In this document: piece after piece, positions 36,642-45,853 of the stretch
Position numbering within the stretch: position 1 is the stretch's first letter
Layout: the number at the start of each line of letters is the position of its first letter
Program-made: the position numbers and the translations under genes
Notes under the pieces: model-generated
Told to the model about the DNA's origin: nothing
What the model saw: only the letters and a program-made list of their open reading frames with translations
Databases searched by the model: none
Source of the DNA: Ensifer sp. IC3342
GTDB lineage: Bacteria > Pseudomonadota > Alphaproteobacteria > Rhizobiales > Rhizobiaceae
Assembly: GCF_020193655.1 (NCBI RefSeq)
Contig: NZ_JADYVE010000005.1
Location: forward strand, 410,328-474,327
Reading direction: 5' to 3'
Length of the DNA stretch: 64,000 bases

Positions 36642-37388
36642 ATGAGCAGGGGTATTTACGACAGTGTCGGCACGGGGAGAGACACGGACACCGAACGCCG
36701 GCGAGAGCCACAACGCGTCATCCTGATCATAGCCAATGCCGGGACAATCTCGGAGCGGCTGATCCATGCTCTCGAAAGAGAGTTTCCTTGGGTCGTTGTC
36801 GAGCAGGTCGAGCAAGTCAGAGCGGCCTTCAATGTCTTTTCCCATCCCGTGTCGCTTATCCTCATCGACCTCGCGCTGATAGACGAAGCGGAAGAGAAGT
36901 CGGCCGAACTCCTCCGTGCCCATCCTCAGGCTCTTACGGCCGTCATCGAGCCTCATGACCAGAACTTCGATGCGTCCCTTATCAAGGTCCCCGAATCGAC
37001 ATTGGTCCGCAGTGTCCTTCCGATGGACCTCAGACTCGATCTATGGCTGTCGGTGATCAGGCTCATGCTCTCGGGCGGCGAGTATCTTCCGCCCAGCTTG
37101 ATCCTGCGCGCGAGGAGGAATGGCCATAGCACGCCCCTCCCATCCGGGAATGGCGGTATGTTGCCTCGGCCCCGAAACGATGAGGCGCGTTTCTCGGAGT
37201 TGACCGCTCGCGAAATGCAGATACTTGAAATGGTCTCCCGCGGTCTGCAAAACAAGCTGATTGCCGCGGAGTTTCGCCTGTCCGAACACACGGTGAAGAT
37301 TCACCTGCACAACATCATAACGAAACTGGGCGCCCACAACAGAACGGAAGCGGCCGCGCGATTCCGGAGTTTGAAAGAGCGCCACTGA
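36642..37388 (+). CDS. LuxR-type regulator with receiver-like domain lacking the acidic pair
   Basis: 248 residues from the ATG at 36642, with AGAGAGG upstream. The N-terminal region is receiver-like: RVILIIANAGTISERLI, then SLILIDLALI. The usual Asp-Asp pair after the first strand is replaced by Ala-Asn, although an Asp is present in LILIDLAL. The C-terminus is a LuxR/GerE HTH (FSELTAREMQILEMVSRG, NKLIAAEFRLSEHTVKIHL, ITKLGAHNRTEAA). It is a distant partner of the regulator at 18768-19547. At the right boundary of the polysaccharide locus, it probably regulates it. Control by phosphorylation is doubtful. Confidence 0.88.
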   Translation: MSRGIYDSVGTGRDTDTERRREPQRVILIIANAGTISERLIHALEREFPWVVVEQVEQVRAAFNVFSHPVSLILIDLALIDEAEEKSAELLRAHPQALTAVIEPHDQNFDASLIKVPESTLVRSVLPMDLRLDLWLSVIRLMLSGGEYLPPSLILRARRNGHSTPLPSGNGGMLPRPRNDEARFSELTAREMQILEMVSRGLQNKLIAAEFRLSEHTVKIHLHNIITKLGAHNRTEAAARFRSLKERH

Positions 37389-37893
37389 TCTCTGACCGTC
37401 CGCAGACTAACAGTGACGGGGCCGACCTGACGACGCCGCCAACCACGACCCGCGAATGCAGAGCCAGCCGTTACCGACTGGCTGGATGAGGATCGCCGCG
37501 AAAGACGTCGGCTTGTGGCCACAGGGCCTGTTGGTCTCAGGCCCGAGGATCAGCTTCTGTCTGGCGCCGCGCGCGGGCCAACGGCCCCGGTGAGTACGCC
37601 TCCATTACCCAGCGTCCAGCGCCCGTCCCACTGCGCTGGAAATTTTGAAAGTCTTTCGCCTGTAGCGTCGGAATGGGTGGCTAGCGATCATTCGCGCGAA
37701 GACGCACAATCATGTCGCTCCGGATGAGGCAAGCGCTACGCTCATCCGGTGCGGGCCGAAGGGCCGAGATGACCGCCCGACGTCTTGAATTCCGGGACTG
37801 GTCAAAAATCAAAATGGTCGGGAAGTTGGAGGAGCATCTGCCCGGTCTCTGTCATTCGGCTGCGTCGTGATGGCGTCTGCCAAGGGAGGAAAT
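37389..37893. other. Intergenic region with a small inverted repeat
   Basis: About 500 bases between the LuxR-type gene and the purine permease gene. It contains 9-bp arms ccggatgag (37720-37728) and ctcatccgg (37741-37749) that could form a hairpin. No recognisable protein gene or riboswitch was seen. Confidence 0.45.
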
Positions 37894-39186
37894 ATGTTTG
37901 AACGACTCTTCAAACTGAAAGAGCATGGGACGACTGCCCGAACCGAGGTGGTTGCCGGCCTCACGACATTCCTGACGATGTCGTACATCATCTTTGTGAA
38001 CCCTGACATTCTGTCCACGACCGGAATGGATCGCGATGCGATCTTCGTCGCGACCTGTCTTGCCGCCGCACTCGGCTCGGCCGTCATGGCCCTGGTCGCC
38101 AATTGGCCGATCGGCATGGCGCCGGGCATGGGGCTCAACGCCTTCTTTGCCTTCACGGTCGTCGCGGCCCTCGGCTTCACCTGGCAGCAGGCGCTCGGCG
38201 CGGTGTTCATCTCCGGTCTCATCTTCCTGCTGCTGACGGTTACGGGCGTGCGAAGCTGGCTGATCGCCGGCATCCCTCATTCGCTGCGCAGCGCCATTGC
38301 CACTGGTATCGGCCTGTTCCTCGGCATCATCGCGCTGAAGAATGCCGGTATCGTGGTCGACAATCCGGCAACGCTCGTCGGTCTCGGCGACCTCAAGCAG
38401 ACCGGACCTCTGCTCGCGATCCTCGGCTTCTTCGTCATCGCCGTACTGGATTCACTCCGGATCCGCGGCGCGATCCTGATCGGCATCCTAGTCGTTACGA
38501 TCCTGTCGATGCTGCTTGGCGTCAGCGAGTTCAAGGGCATCGTTTCGGCGCCGCCGAGCATCGCCCCCACCTTCCTGCAACTCGACATCGTGGGCGCGCT
38601 GCACGGCGGCCTGCTTCATGTCATCCTCGTCTTCGTGCTCGTCGAGGTGTTCGACGCGACCGGCACGCTGATCGGCGTCGCCAAGCGCGCGAAACTCGTT
38701 GAGGAAGGCAAGCCCAGCCGTCTCGGCCGTGCTCTGCTTGCCGACAGTTCGGCGATCATCGCCGGCTCGTTGATGGGCACGAGCAGCACCACGGCCTATG
38801 TGGAGAGCGCTTCCGGTGTTCAGGCCGGCGGCCGCACCGGCCTCACCGCGCTGACCATTGCCGTGCTTTTCCTCGCGGCTCTGTTCATCTCGCCGCTCGC
38901 CGCCGCGGTCCCGTCCTATGCAACGGCGCCGGCGCTGCTCTACGTGGCTGGCCTGATGATGCGCGAGCTCACCGAAATCGAGTGGGACGACCTGACCGAA
39001 GCGGCGCCGGCGGCGCTCACCGCGATCGCCATGCCCTTCACCTATTCGATCGCCAACGGCCTTGCCTTCGGCTTCGTGAGCTACGTCGTGCTCAAGGTGT
39101 TCACCGGCAAGTGGAGCGTCATCCACCCGGCGACACAAATCGTGGCGGCACTGTTCGTCGTTCGCTTCGCGTTCTTCGGCAATTGA
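37894..39186 (+). CDS. NCS2-family purine permease (AzgA-like guanine/hypoxanthine)
   Basis: 430 residues from the ATG at 37894, with GGGAGGA a few bases upstream; the open frame starts at 37867. About 12 to 14 membrane segments. The AzgA/PbuG-type signatures are EVVAGLTTFLTMSYIIFVNP at the start, WPIGMAPGMGLNAFFAFTVV, and VEVFDATGTLIGVAKRAKLV and LMGTSSTTAYVESASG later. The family imports hypoxanthine, guanine or adenine with protons. It would feed the purine degradation genes found 14 kb to the right. A rho-independent terminator follows. Confidence 0.92.
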   Translation: MFERLFKLKEHGTTARTEVVAGLTTFLTMSYIIFVNPDILSTTGMDRDAIFVATCLAAALGSAVMALVANWPIGMAPGMGLNAFFAFTVVAALGFTWQQALGAVFISGLIFLLLTVTGVRSWLIAGIPHSLRSAIATGIGLFLGIIALKNAGIVVDNPATLVGLGDLKQTGPLLAILGFFVIAVLDSLRIRGAILIGILVVTILSMLLGVSEFKGIVSAPPSIAPTFLQLDIVGALHGGLLHVILVFVLVEVFDATGTLIGVAKRAKLVEEGKPSRLGRALLADSSAIIAGSLMGTSSTTAYVESASGVQAGGRTGLTALTIAVLFLAALFISPLAAAVPSYATAPALLYVAGLMMRELTEIEWDDLTEAAPAALTAIAMPFTYSIANGLAFGFVSYVVLKVFTGKWSVIHPATQIVAALFVVRFAFFGN

Positions 39187-39247
39187 TCGGTTGGCGTCGG
39201 GAGGCTTGCGTCCCGACGTCTCTTTCCGATCGCGAACACTGCCATCG

Positions 39248-39278
39248 GCCGGATCTGCTTCCTGCAGATCCGGCTTTT
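39248..39278 (+). terminator. Rho-independent terminator after the purine permease gene
   Basis: Perfect 11-bp stem gccggatctgc/gcagatccggc (39248-39258 and 39264-39274) with a 5-nt loop, followed by TTTT. It sits 60 nt after the permease stop. Confidence 0.8.
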
Positions 39279-39490
39279 CCTTTGTGGTGCCAGCTGGCCA
39301 TGGGTGACATCGCCTCGCGCTCCTCTCGCATCAACCCTCCGTTCCCGATGCCGGCAATGGAGAAAGTTTCGACTTGTCCGATAGTTGTAAAAATATGTTG
39401 CCTTCGTCGCCGGTTCTGCCATGATTTGAAAGGAAAAAAGCTGCGCGATTCCGCGCTCATCTTTTGAGAATTTGTAAAATTGGACGCCGC

Positions 39491-40543
39491 ATGGATGTTG
39501 CGCAGAACAGGCTCCTGATCGTCGCCGATGATCTCACCGGCGCGCTCGATACGGCGGCGCCTTTCGCCGTCCATGGCTTCTCGGTCGATGTCGTCGCAGA
39601 CCAGAGCGCGCTCGGCGAAGCGATCGAGGGCGGCTCCGACGTGATCGCGGTGACGACGCGCAGCCGCGAAATCGAGCCAGCCGAGGCGGCGCGACGCGTC
39701 CTCCTTGCGCAACAGGCGATGACGCCAGGCATGCGGCTTTTCAAGAAGGTCGACTCGCGCTTGAAGGGGAACGTCGAGGCGGAGCTTTCCGTCCTGGATT
39801 TTGCACGGTTCGTCGTCTTGCCCGCGATCCCGGAATTTGGTCGGGTCGTCCGTGCTGGCCAGATCCGCGGCTTCGGGGTCGATCAACCGATCTCCATTGC
39901 CGGGCGGCTGGGTGCCGTCGCCGATCGCGCCGTCATCCCGGACACGGAGACGGTCGAGGAGATGCGGGCCGCCGTCGATGACATTGCGCCCGGCGACCTT
40001 CTTGTCGGAGCCCTGTCGCTCGCCAACGCGTTGGTAAGCAGGACGGGCACACCGCGTGTCGAGCCCTTTGCTGCGCGGGAAGGACGACTGCTGATGGCAA
40101 TCGGTTCCCGGGATCCGATAACGGTATCGCAGATCGAGGAACTGCGCCGAGCCGTTCCGGATCTTCTCTATCTCGCAGCACCTGCAGGACAAGTGCAGCA
40201 GGCCCTTCATGGATCCGAACGCACTGACGACGTGACCTTAATGCAGGCGATAGAAGGCGTAGCGCCAGTGAGCGCGTCGGACGTGGCGGCGGCGCTCGCG
40301 GAATCCGCAGGCGCGTTTGCCGGCGAATACCGGACGATGCTGCTCTCGGGCGGTGCGACGGCGGAAGCTTATTTCGACCGCCAGGGCATTCGTGTTCTCC
40401 GCTTGGTCGGAGAAGTGCTGCCGGGCCTGCCGGTTGCCGAGCATGGCGGCCGCTTCTACATTACCAAATCGGGCGGCTTTGGGGACTCCGACACACTTTG
40501 CAGGGTCGTCCGTGCCATGACGAGGAAAGAGGTGTTGGCCTGA
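39491..40543 (+). CDS. DUF1537 four-carbon acid sugar kinase
   Basis: 350 residues from MDVAQNRLLIVADD at 39491. The N-terminal DUF1537 domain has IVADDLTGALDTAAPFA and FKKVDSRLKGNVEAEL. The C-terminal nucleotide-binding domain has LLSGGATAEAYF and FYITKSGGFGDSD. Family members phosphorylate threonate, erythronate or related acids at O4 for a downstream PdxA-like dehydrogenase. One such gene is present in the minus-strand operon nearby. The 350-residue length is somewhat shorter than the ~420 of typical OtnK/DtnK. The kinase stop overlaps the FadR-type gene (TGATG). Confidence 0.88.
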   Translation: MDVAQNRLLIVADDLTGALDTAAPFAVHGFSVDVVADQSALGEAIEGGSDVIAVTTRSREIEPAEAARRVLLAQQAMTPGMRLFKKVDSRLKGNVEAELSVLDFARFVVLPAIPEFGRVVRAGQIRGFGVDQPISIAGRLGAVADRAVIPDTETVEEMRAAVDDIAPGDLLVGALSLANALVSRTGTPRVEPFAAREGRLLMAIGSRDPITVSQIEELRRAVPDLLYLAAPAGQVQQALHGSERTDDVTLMQAIEGVAPVSASDVAAALAESAGAFAGEYRTMLLSGGATAEAYFDRQGIRVLRLVGEVLPGLPVAEHGGRFYITKSGGFGDSDTLCRVVRAMTRKEVLA

Positions 40544-41259
40544 TGCGCGCCGGAGAGCAGCTTTCACACCGCAAGAGCCTGAGCGAGGTCGTCTTCGAAC
40601 GGCTGCAACACGCGATCAAATCGGGTGCCTATCAGAGCGACGAGCGTCTGCCGACCGAGCACGAGCTGGCGGCCGAGTTCCAGGTCTCCCGCCCGGTCGT
40701 ACGCGACGCCTTGAAAAGGCTTCGTGATCAAGGCCTTGTCTATTCGCGGCAGGGCGCCGGCAGTTTCGTTCGAATTCAGGGTTTGCGGCAACCGCTCGGT
40801 TTCGGGCCGCTCGAAAACATCGCCGACCTGCAGAACTGCTACGAGTTCCGCATCACGATGGAACCCGAGGCGGCGGCACTCGCTGCCGAGCGGCACAGCG
40901 AAACGCAGATCCGGGTGATCAGGCTTGCGCTTGAAACCTTGCAGGATGCAACCAATCGGCAGCGCCACCGCGAGGATGCCGATTTCATGTTCCATCTCGC
41001 AATCGCGCAGGCGTCCGGAAACAATTACTTCTCGACCGCCATGGAAGCGCTCAAGGAACACATCGCCATCGGCATGCAGTTCCATGGCCTGTCGCTGAAG
41101 AACTCCGTCGCAGGCCTGCGCCATGTCTATGACGAGCACGCAGCGATCTACGAAGCCATTCGTGACCGGAAACCGAACCAGGCTCGCGAGCTCATGCGTC
41201 AGCACCTCCGTGGCTCCCGCGATCGGCTTTTCGAGGGCCGACGGCCGGAACTCACTTAG
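40543..41259 (+). CDS. FadR-subfamily GntR transcriptional regulator
   Basis: 238 residues from the ATG at 40543, sharing TGATG with the kinase stop. The winged HTH has LPTEHELAAEFQVSRPVVRDALKRL. The C-terminal FCD domain carries the metal-binding pattern with DADFMFHLAIAQASGNNYF and HAAIYEAIRDRKPNQARELM. It probably represses the acid-sugar catabolic genes in response to a pathway metabolite. A candidate operator is the inverted repeat at 45659-45685. The effector is unknown. Confidence 0.9.
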   Translation: MRAGEQLSHRKSLSEVVFERLQHAIKSGAYQSDERLPTEHELAAEFQVSRPVVRDALKRLRDQGLVYSRQGAGSFVRIQGLRQPLGFGPLENIADLQNCYEFRITMEPEAAALAAERHSETQIRVIRLALETLQDATNRQRHREDADFMFHLAIAQASGNNYFSTAMEALKEHIAIGMQFHGLSLKNSVAGLRHVYDEHAAIYEAIRDRKPNQARELMRQHLRGSRDRLFEGRRPELT

Positions 41260-41320
41260 AGCAGTTGACCTTCCACCCCTCGGAACATGCAGATGCGGTG
41301 GCCCTCTGGATGTTTCCTTG

Positions 41321-41340
41321 GCGCGTCTGAAGAGACGCGC
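41321..41340 (+). terminator. Hairpin after the FadR-type gene
   Basis: Perfect 8-bp stem gcgcgtct/agacgcgc with a 4-nt GAAG loop, in the gap between convergent operons. There is no long T-run, so a factor-independent terminator is only likely. Confidence 0.5.
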
Positions 41341-41447
41341 GGCGCTGCAATGCGAACTCGAATCGCATTCACGACCGCCGGCAGGCGGCTGACGATAAGT
41401 GCGCCATCATGCCGTCGATAGCGCCAATTCATGTGAACTGCCGGCCT

Positions 41448-42572
41448 TCAGAATGTCGCCCGATAGATGTCGAGCACGTCGTTCACTGACATGTCGCGCG
41501 GATTGTTGTCCATCAATCTGCGAATGGCGTGGGCTTCGCCTGCCCAACCCTCCAAAGCAGCGGGATCGGCGCCGTGAGCCGACAGCCGCATTTCGACGCC
41601 GAGTTCCTGGCAGAAGCGGTAGGCAGCGTTCAGAACCTGCGCCTGGTCGTCGAAGACCGGAAGGCCGAGCGCCTTTAGAACTTCCGCCGTCTTCTCCCCA
41701 CGCACCGGTGCGTTATAGGCGAGCACGTGCGGGAAGATGATGGCGTTCGCCAATCCGTGCGGCAGTCCAAGCCGCGTGCCGAGCGGGTAGGCGAGCGCAT
41801 GGCCGGCCGCCGTGTTGACCGGGCCAAGGCAAATGCCACCGTAGTAGGAGGCGAGCATCATGCCGGCGCGCGCTTCCGTATCGCGGCCGTTCTCAACGGC
41901 TCGCGCGAGATACTTGCCGACGAGGCGAATGCCCATGCGGGCATAGCCGTCGATGAGGTCATGGGCGCGGATATTGGTGAAGGCCTCCACGCAATGCGCC
42001 ATTGCGTCGATGCCGGTGGCCGCAGTCACCGCCGGCGGCACGGACCAGGTCAATTCCGGATCGAGAATGGCGATATCCGCAAGCAGGTGCGGGCTTTCGA
42101 CCGCCTTCTTGGAGTGCGTGGCGCTGTCGGTAATCAGCGCCCGGATGCCGGCTTCCGATCCCGTGCCGGCCGTAGTCGGCACCTGCGCCAGCCGCGTCCG
42201 GCGGCCTTCGACCTTGTCTGGTCCGACGACGTCATCAAGCGATTGGGAGCCATCCCACAGGGCTGCGACGAGCTTGGCGACGTCCAGCACAGAGCCGCCG
42301 CCGAGCCCGACGACGAGGTTCGGCCGCAAGGCACGGGCCGCTTCCAGGGCATCGGTGAGCGCCCCGTCGTTCGGTTCGGCAGGAACGTCGGAAAAAATCG
42401 ATGCCCTGTTGCCGAGGCCGAGTCTTTCCGCAAAGCCGATCGTATGTTCCGACGCGATGATCAGGACGCGCTGTGCGCCGTCGGCCAGGGCGCCGAGCCT
42501 CGCCGAGGCACCAGCACCGATCTCGATGCGCTTCGGTTGGTGGAGCGTAATCGGTCTCGCCATTCCGTCCAT
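41448..42572 (-). CDS. Iron-containing alcohol dehydrogenase (maleylacetate-reductase-like)
   Basis: 374 residues from MDGMARPITLHQPKR at 42572; the frame is open to 42635 but overlaps the dapA-like gene there. Fe-ADH landmarks are VVGLGGGSVLDVAKLVAAL, PTTAGTGSEAG, DAMAHCVEAF, and the metal-binding region AAGHALAYPLGTRLGLPHGLANA. It would reduce or oxidise an aldehyde or keto product in the pathway; the substrate is unknown. It is last in the row BNR-pdxA-dapA-ADH on the minus strand. Confidence 0.88.
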   Translation of the reverse strand: MDGMARPITLHQPKRIEIGAGASARLGALADGAQRVLIIASEHTIGFAERLGLGNRASIFSDVPAEPNDGALTDALEAARALRPNLVVGLGGGSVLDVAKLVAALWDGSQSLDDVVGPDKVEGRRTRLAQVPTTAGTGSEAGIRALITDSATHSKKAVESPHLLADIAILDPELTWSVPPAVTAATGIDAMAHCVEAFTNIRAHDLIDGYARMGIRLVGKYLARAVENGRDTEARAGMMLASYYGGICLGPVNTAAGHALAYPLGTRLGLPHGLANAIIFPHVLAYNAPVRGEKTAEVLKALGLPVFDDQAQVLNAAYRFCQELGVEMRLSAHGADPAALEGWAGEAHAIRRLMDNNPRDMSVNDVLDIYRATF

Positions 42573-42582
42573 GATCGCCCCC

Positions 42583-43494
42583 TCACGCCTCTTCCAGCTG
42601 CGCCATGCGCGCCCAGACCGCCTCGCGTTCCGCATCAGTCAGTTCCACGAGGGGGGGATTGACGCGCAGCCAGCCATCGTCGCCGCGCCGCCGCGCCACC
42701 ATCGCCTTGACGGTCGGAAGCTGGACATAGGCATTGGTAAGTTCGCGCCAGGCGACGATCTTCTCCTGCGCGGCCTTCACCTCCGTCTCCTTGCCGGCGA
42801 CGTTCCAGTTGTCGAAGACGAGGCGCAGCTCGGCGGCGACGAGATTCGAGCTTGCTGTGATGCAGCCGGCCCCACCCGCCTCGAGCAACGGCAGCAGCAA
42901 CGGGTCGGCCCCTGCGAGCACGCTGAAGTCTGGGAAGGCCCTGACCATGGCCTTCATGTTTTCGAGATCGCCCGAACTGTCCTTGATGCCGACGACGATG
43001 CCCGGGAAATTCTCGCGAAGACGGCCGATGACCTCATGCGGGATCGCCACGCCAGAAACCTGGGGGATGTGATAGAGCACTATCCTCAGCCGATCGTCGG
43101 CGACGCCGTCGATGATGCGTGCATAGGCGCGATAGATGCCCTCGGCGCTGACACCCTTGTAGTAGAAGGGCGGCAGCAGCACGACGCCGCGCGCGCCAAC
43201 CCGGACGGCATGGCGGGTCAGTTCGATCGTGTCGGCGACAGCCGACTGTGCGGTTCCCGGCAGGAGTTGATCCGGACGGATGCCGCCGGCTATCGCCCGG
43301 TCAAGAATTTCCATACGATCCTTCAGTCCGAAGGAATTGGCTTCTCCTGTGGTGCCCAAGAGGGCGATGCCGTGGCAGCCTTCGTCAAGCAGCTTCCGGC
43401 AATGGTCTATGAACAGGTGAAAGTCCGGCCTGCCATCGGCCGTTACAGCTGTGGTTGCGGCGCAGAATACGCCGCCAATCTCGAAATCAGACAT
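42583..43494 (-). CDS. DapA/NanA-family class I aldolase
   Basis: 303 residues from [12 protein letters not shown] at 43494. The (beta/alpha)8 family has a Schiff-base lysine, here in [18 protein letters not shown], and the tyrosine in [11 protein letters not shown]. The [13 protein letters not shown] stretch matches the G-T-T-G-E motif. Members include dihydrodipicolinate synthase, N-acetylneuraminate lyase and 2-keto-3-deoxy sugar-acid aldolases. Context favours a catabolic aldolase releasing pyruvate or another keto acid. It overlaps the upstream pdxA-like gene by 8 nt. Confidence 0.9.
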   Translation of the reverse strand: MSDFEIGGVFCAATTAVTADGRPDFHLFIDHCRKLLDEGCHGIALLGTTGEANSFGLKDRMEILDRAIAGGIRPDQLLPGTAQSAVADTIELTRHAVRVGARGVVLLPPFYYKGVSAEGIYRAYARIIDGVADDRLRIVLYHIPQVSGVAIPHEVIGRLRENFPGIVVGIKDSSGDLENMKAMVRAFPDFSVLAGADPLLLPLLEAGGAGCITASSNLVAAELRLVFDNWNVAGKETEVKAAQEKIVAWRELTNAYVQLPTVKAMVARRRGDDGWLRVNPPLVELTDAEREAVWARMAQLEEA

Positions 43495-44443
43495 TTGCGT
43501 TCTTCCCAGCGATAAGCTTGCGCGCATAGGCGATAGCGGCGTTCATGTTGACATGTTTGGCCTTGCCCGTACCGGCGATATCAAAGGCCGTTCCGTGATC
43601 GACCGACGTCCGATCGATCGGCAGACCCACGGAGACGTTCACCGCCGTGTCGAAGGCGACCAGCTTGATCGGTATGTGACCCTGATCGTGATATTGCGCG
43701 ATCACGAGATCGAAGCCGCCCTGGTAGGCGCGATGGAATACCGTGTCTGCCGAAATCGGGCCATGCACGTCGATGCCTTCGGCACGGGCTTCCGCCACGG
43801 CCGGCGCGATGTGCTCATCGTCCTCCGTTCCGAAAAGGCCGTTTTCGCCGCAATGGGGGTTGATGCCGGCAACCGCGATTCTCGGGTTTTCGTAGCCGAT
43901 GCGTTTCAAATGCTCATTGCCCGCCCTGATCGTCGCCAGAATGCGCTCGGGCTTGGCGCGCCCGATCGCATCCTTGAGTGAAACATGGGTCGAGACATGG
44001 ATGACCTTGAGCCGCTCTGATGCCAGCAGCATGAAGGCGGATTTCGAGCCGGTCAGCGCCGTCAGCATGCCGGTGTGGCCATCATAGTGGTGCCCAGCCG
44101 AGTTCAGCGCCTCCTTGTTGATCGGCGCGGTGACGATGCAGCCGATCTTCCCGGCCATCGCCGACTTTACGGCGAGATCGATGAAACGAAAGGACGCATC
44201 GCCGGAGACCGCGCTGAGTTTGCCCCATGGTAGGGGAGCCCCATCGATCGGAACATCCTCGACGATGTCACGGAGGTCGAGTTCGATGCCTAGGACTGCC
44301 TTTGCTGCTTCGAGCTGCGCCAGGTTCCCGAACACGCGCGTTGCGGCCCGATCGGCGGCGCTCATCTCGGCGAGAGACTTGACGATGATCTCCGGTCCCA
44401 CACCCGCCGGGTCGCCCATGGTTATGCCAACGATATTGCTCAT
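43487..44443 (-). CDS. PdxA-family 4-phospho-acid dehydrogenase (PdxA2-like)
   Basis: 318 residues from [19 protein letters not shown] at 44443. The family marks are [48 protein letters not shown] and [12 protein letters not shown], with metal-binding histidines. Catabolic PdxA2 enzymes oxidise and decarboxylate 4-phospho-threonate or -erythronate made by a DUF1537 kinase. That kinase is encoded 3 kb away, so this is probably not the B6-biosynthesis paralogue. It begins inside the BNR gene (ATGA overlap). Confidence 0.9.
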   Translation of the reverse strand: MSNIVGITMGDPAGVGPEIIVKSLAEMSAADRAATRVFGNLAQLEAAKAVLGIELDLRDIVEDVPIDGAPLPWGKLSAVSGDASFRFIDLAVKSAMAGKIGCIVTAPINKEALNSAGHHYDGHTGMLTALTGSKSAFMLLASERLKVIHVSTHVSLKDAIGRAKPERILATIRAGNEHLKRIGYENPRIAVAGINPHCGENGLFGTEDDEHIAPAVAEARAEGIDVHGPISADTVFHRAYQGGFDLVIAQYHDQGHIPIKLVAFDTAVNVSVGLPIDRTSVDHGTAFDIAGTGKAKHVNMNAAIAYARKLIAGKNANV

Positions 44444-45612
44444 TTCGGGTCTCCGTCGATCCAGCCCTTGGCGAGGCGGACGTACTTGATCGCGCGTCGA
44501 TGGAAGGTGAAGGCGATGTGAAGGTTGCCTTCCCCGTCTTCGAGAAGCGCAGGATAGGAAAGCTCGTGATTCCGGCCATCGAGCGAGTTGTTCGAAAGGC
44601 ACGTGCCGGGGCCATCTTCCACTACGCGCCGAAGCGGGAAGGTCCTGCCGCCGTCCGTCGAAACGCAAAGCGTCAGCGGCGCCCGGGGAACGCCCCAGAT
44701 CGGCGTTATACCGCCCTCGGCGTTCGGACGATGGTCCTCCTCGCCGAGTTCGTCGTAGAGCGACTCGCGCCGGTCGCTCGAGGTTGCCGATGAGACGGGA
44801 TTGCAGAGCAGCGCCACCCGCCCATCGGCGAGACGGATAGCGGCGATCGAGGAATTGTTATTAGGCACGTCCGTCGGCTCCGGCGCCGTCCAGCTCCGCC
44901 CACCATCGCTGCTCGTCGAACGATAAACGAAGTCCGCCTGGCGACGACGGAAAAACGCCACCATCTCATCGCTGTCGAGCGACACGATCGTCATGTGGAC
45001 GCAGCCATAGGACTGCGGGACGTCGATGACGGACCAGCTCGCGCCCTCGTCATTGCTGACCGCCGCGGCCGCGGTGTCGTGCGTACCGGTCCAGCGTGCG
45101 CCGGGCCGAGGGTTGCACAGAAACAAAGGCAGCATCCAGGCGCCATCGTCGCGCCGGACGATCGTCGCGCGGATGAACGTCCCGGCCGCCAGTCCAAGAT
45201 CACGCGCCTGCCCGGAAACGGGCGTTCCATTCTCAAAGGTCAAGGACCTTTCGCGGACGCGGCTTTCGTCCTGGTTTCCCGAGGGCTGTGTCGTGTGAAA
45301 CAGGCTCACGCGGCCTTCGGGGCGAACAAAGATCATCGGGTTTTGTTCGGAGCGCTCCGGATCATCGCTGACCTGGACCGTGTTGGACCAGGTGCTGCCC
45401 CCGGGCGTGAGGGTGGAGAGGTGAATGGAAATGTCGGATTTGCCCTCGAGCGTCCCGGCAAACCAGGCGCAGGCGAGCGAGCCATCGGGCAGGAACGCCA
45501 GGAATGACGCGTGATTGTGAATCCTGGGGGAGGGCAGAAAGGCCTCTTCGCGGTCCGCCTCTGTGCGAACCACGTGCCCGTCCATGCGTCTTCCGATCTC
45601 TTCCGGCGTCAA
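44440..45612 (-). CDS. BNR-repeat sialidase-fold protein
   Basis: About 390 residues if the TTG at 45612 with its AGGAGGAGAGGAA box is the start; the ATG at 45585 is an alternative. The six-bladed sialidase-like fold is suggested by Asp-box motifs [20 protein letters not shown] and [10 protein letters not shown], an N-terminal [22 protein letters not shown] and a FIRATIVRR arginine region. No signal peptide is visible, so it may act in the cytosol on an imported glycoside; that is inference. True sialidase activity is uncertain. It heads the operon with pdxA-, dapA- and ADH-like genes and stops over the next start (ATGA). Confidence 0.87.
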   Translation of the reverse strand: MTPEEIGRRMDGHVVRTEADREEAFLPSPRIHNHASFLAFLPDGSLACAWFAGTLEGKSDISIHLSTLTPGGSTWSNTVQVSDDPERSEQNPMIFVRPEGRVSLFHTTQPSGNQDESRVRERSLTFENGTPVSGQARDLGLAAGTFIRATIVRRDDGAWMLPLFLCNPRPGARWTGTHDTAAAAVSNDEGASWSVIDVPQSYGCVHMTIVSLDSDEMVAFFRRRQADFVYRSTSSDGGRSWTAPEPTDVPNNNSSIAAIRLADGRVALLCNPVSSATSSDRRESLYDELGEEDHRPNAEGGITPIWGVPRAPLTLCVSTDGGRTFPLRRVVEDGPGTCLSNNSLDGRNHELSYPALLEDGEGNLHIAFTFHRRAIKYVRLAKGWIDGDPK

Positions 45613-45658
45613 TTCCTCTCCTCCTTTTCCCGTCGATGTGCAAAGAGAATTCAAACAA

Positions 45659-45685
45659 ATCACATGTTGTCAAGTTGAATGTGAT
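45659..45685. promoter_or_regulatory. Inverted repeat, candidate operator of the FadR-type regulator
   Basis: The arms atcacat (45659-45665) and atgtgat (45679-45685) flank a 13-nt centre containing TTGTCAA. It lies 47 nt before the BNR gene start, in the divergent region shared with the EamA-transporter gene. FadR-subfamily operators have similar short dyads. Assignment to the nearby regulator is inference. Confidence 0.4.
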
Positions 45686-45853
45686 CAAATGGCGTATCTG
45701 AATTTTCGCTTGAAGTCAAAAAGATCGCGAAAATACAAATAGATATCGTCATTAAGAAAAATGCGCCTGCGAAATTGCCTTAGCACGAGTTGACAAATTA
45801 TTGGCATTGCTCCAGTCTGGCTCCGTGAACGAGAGGAGCGTCGCGGGAGAGGT

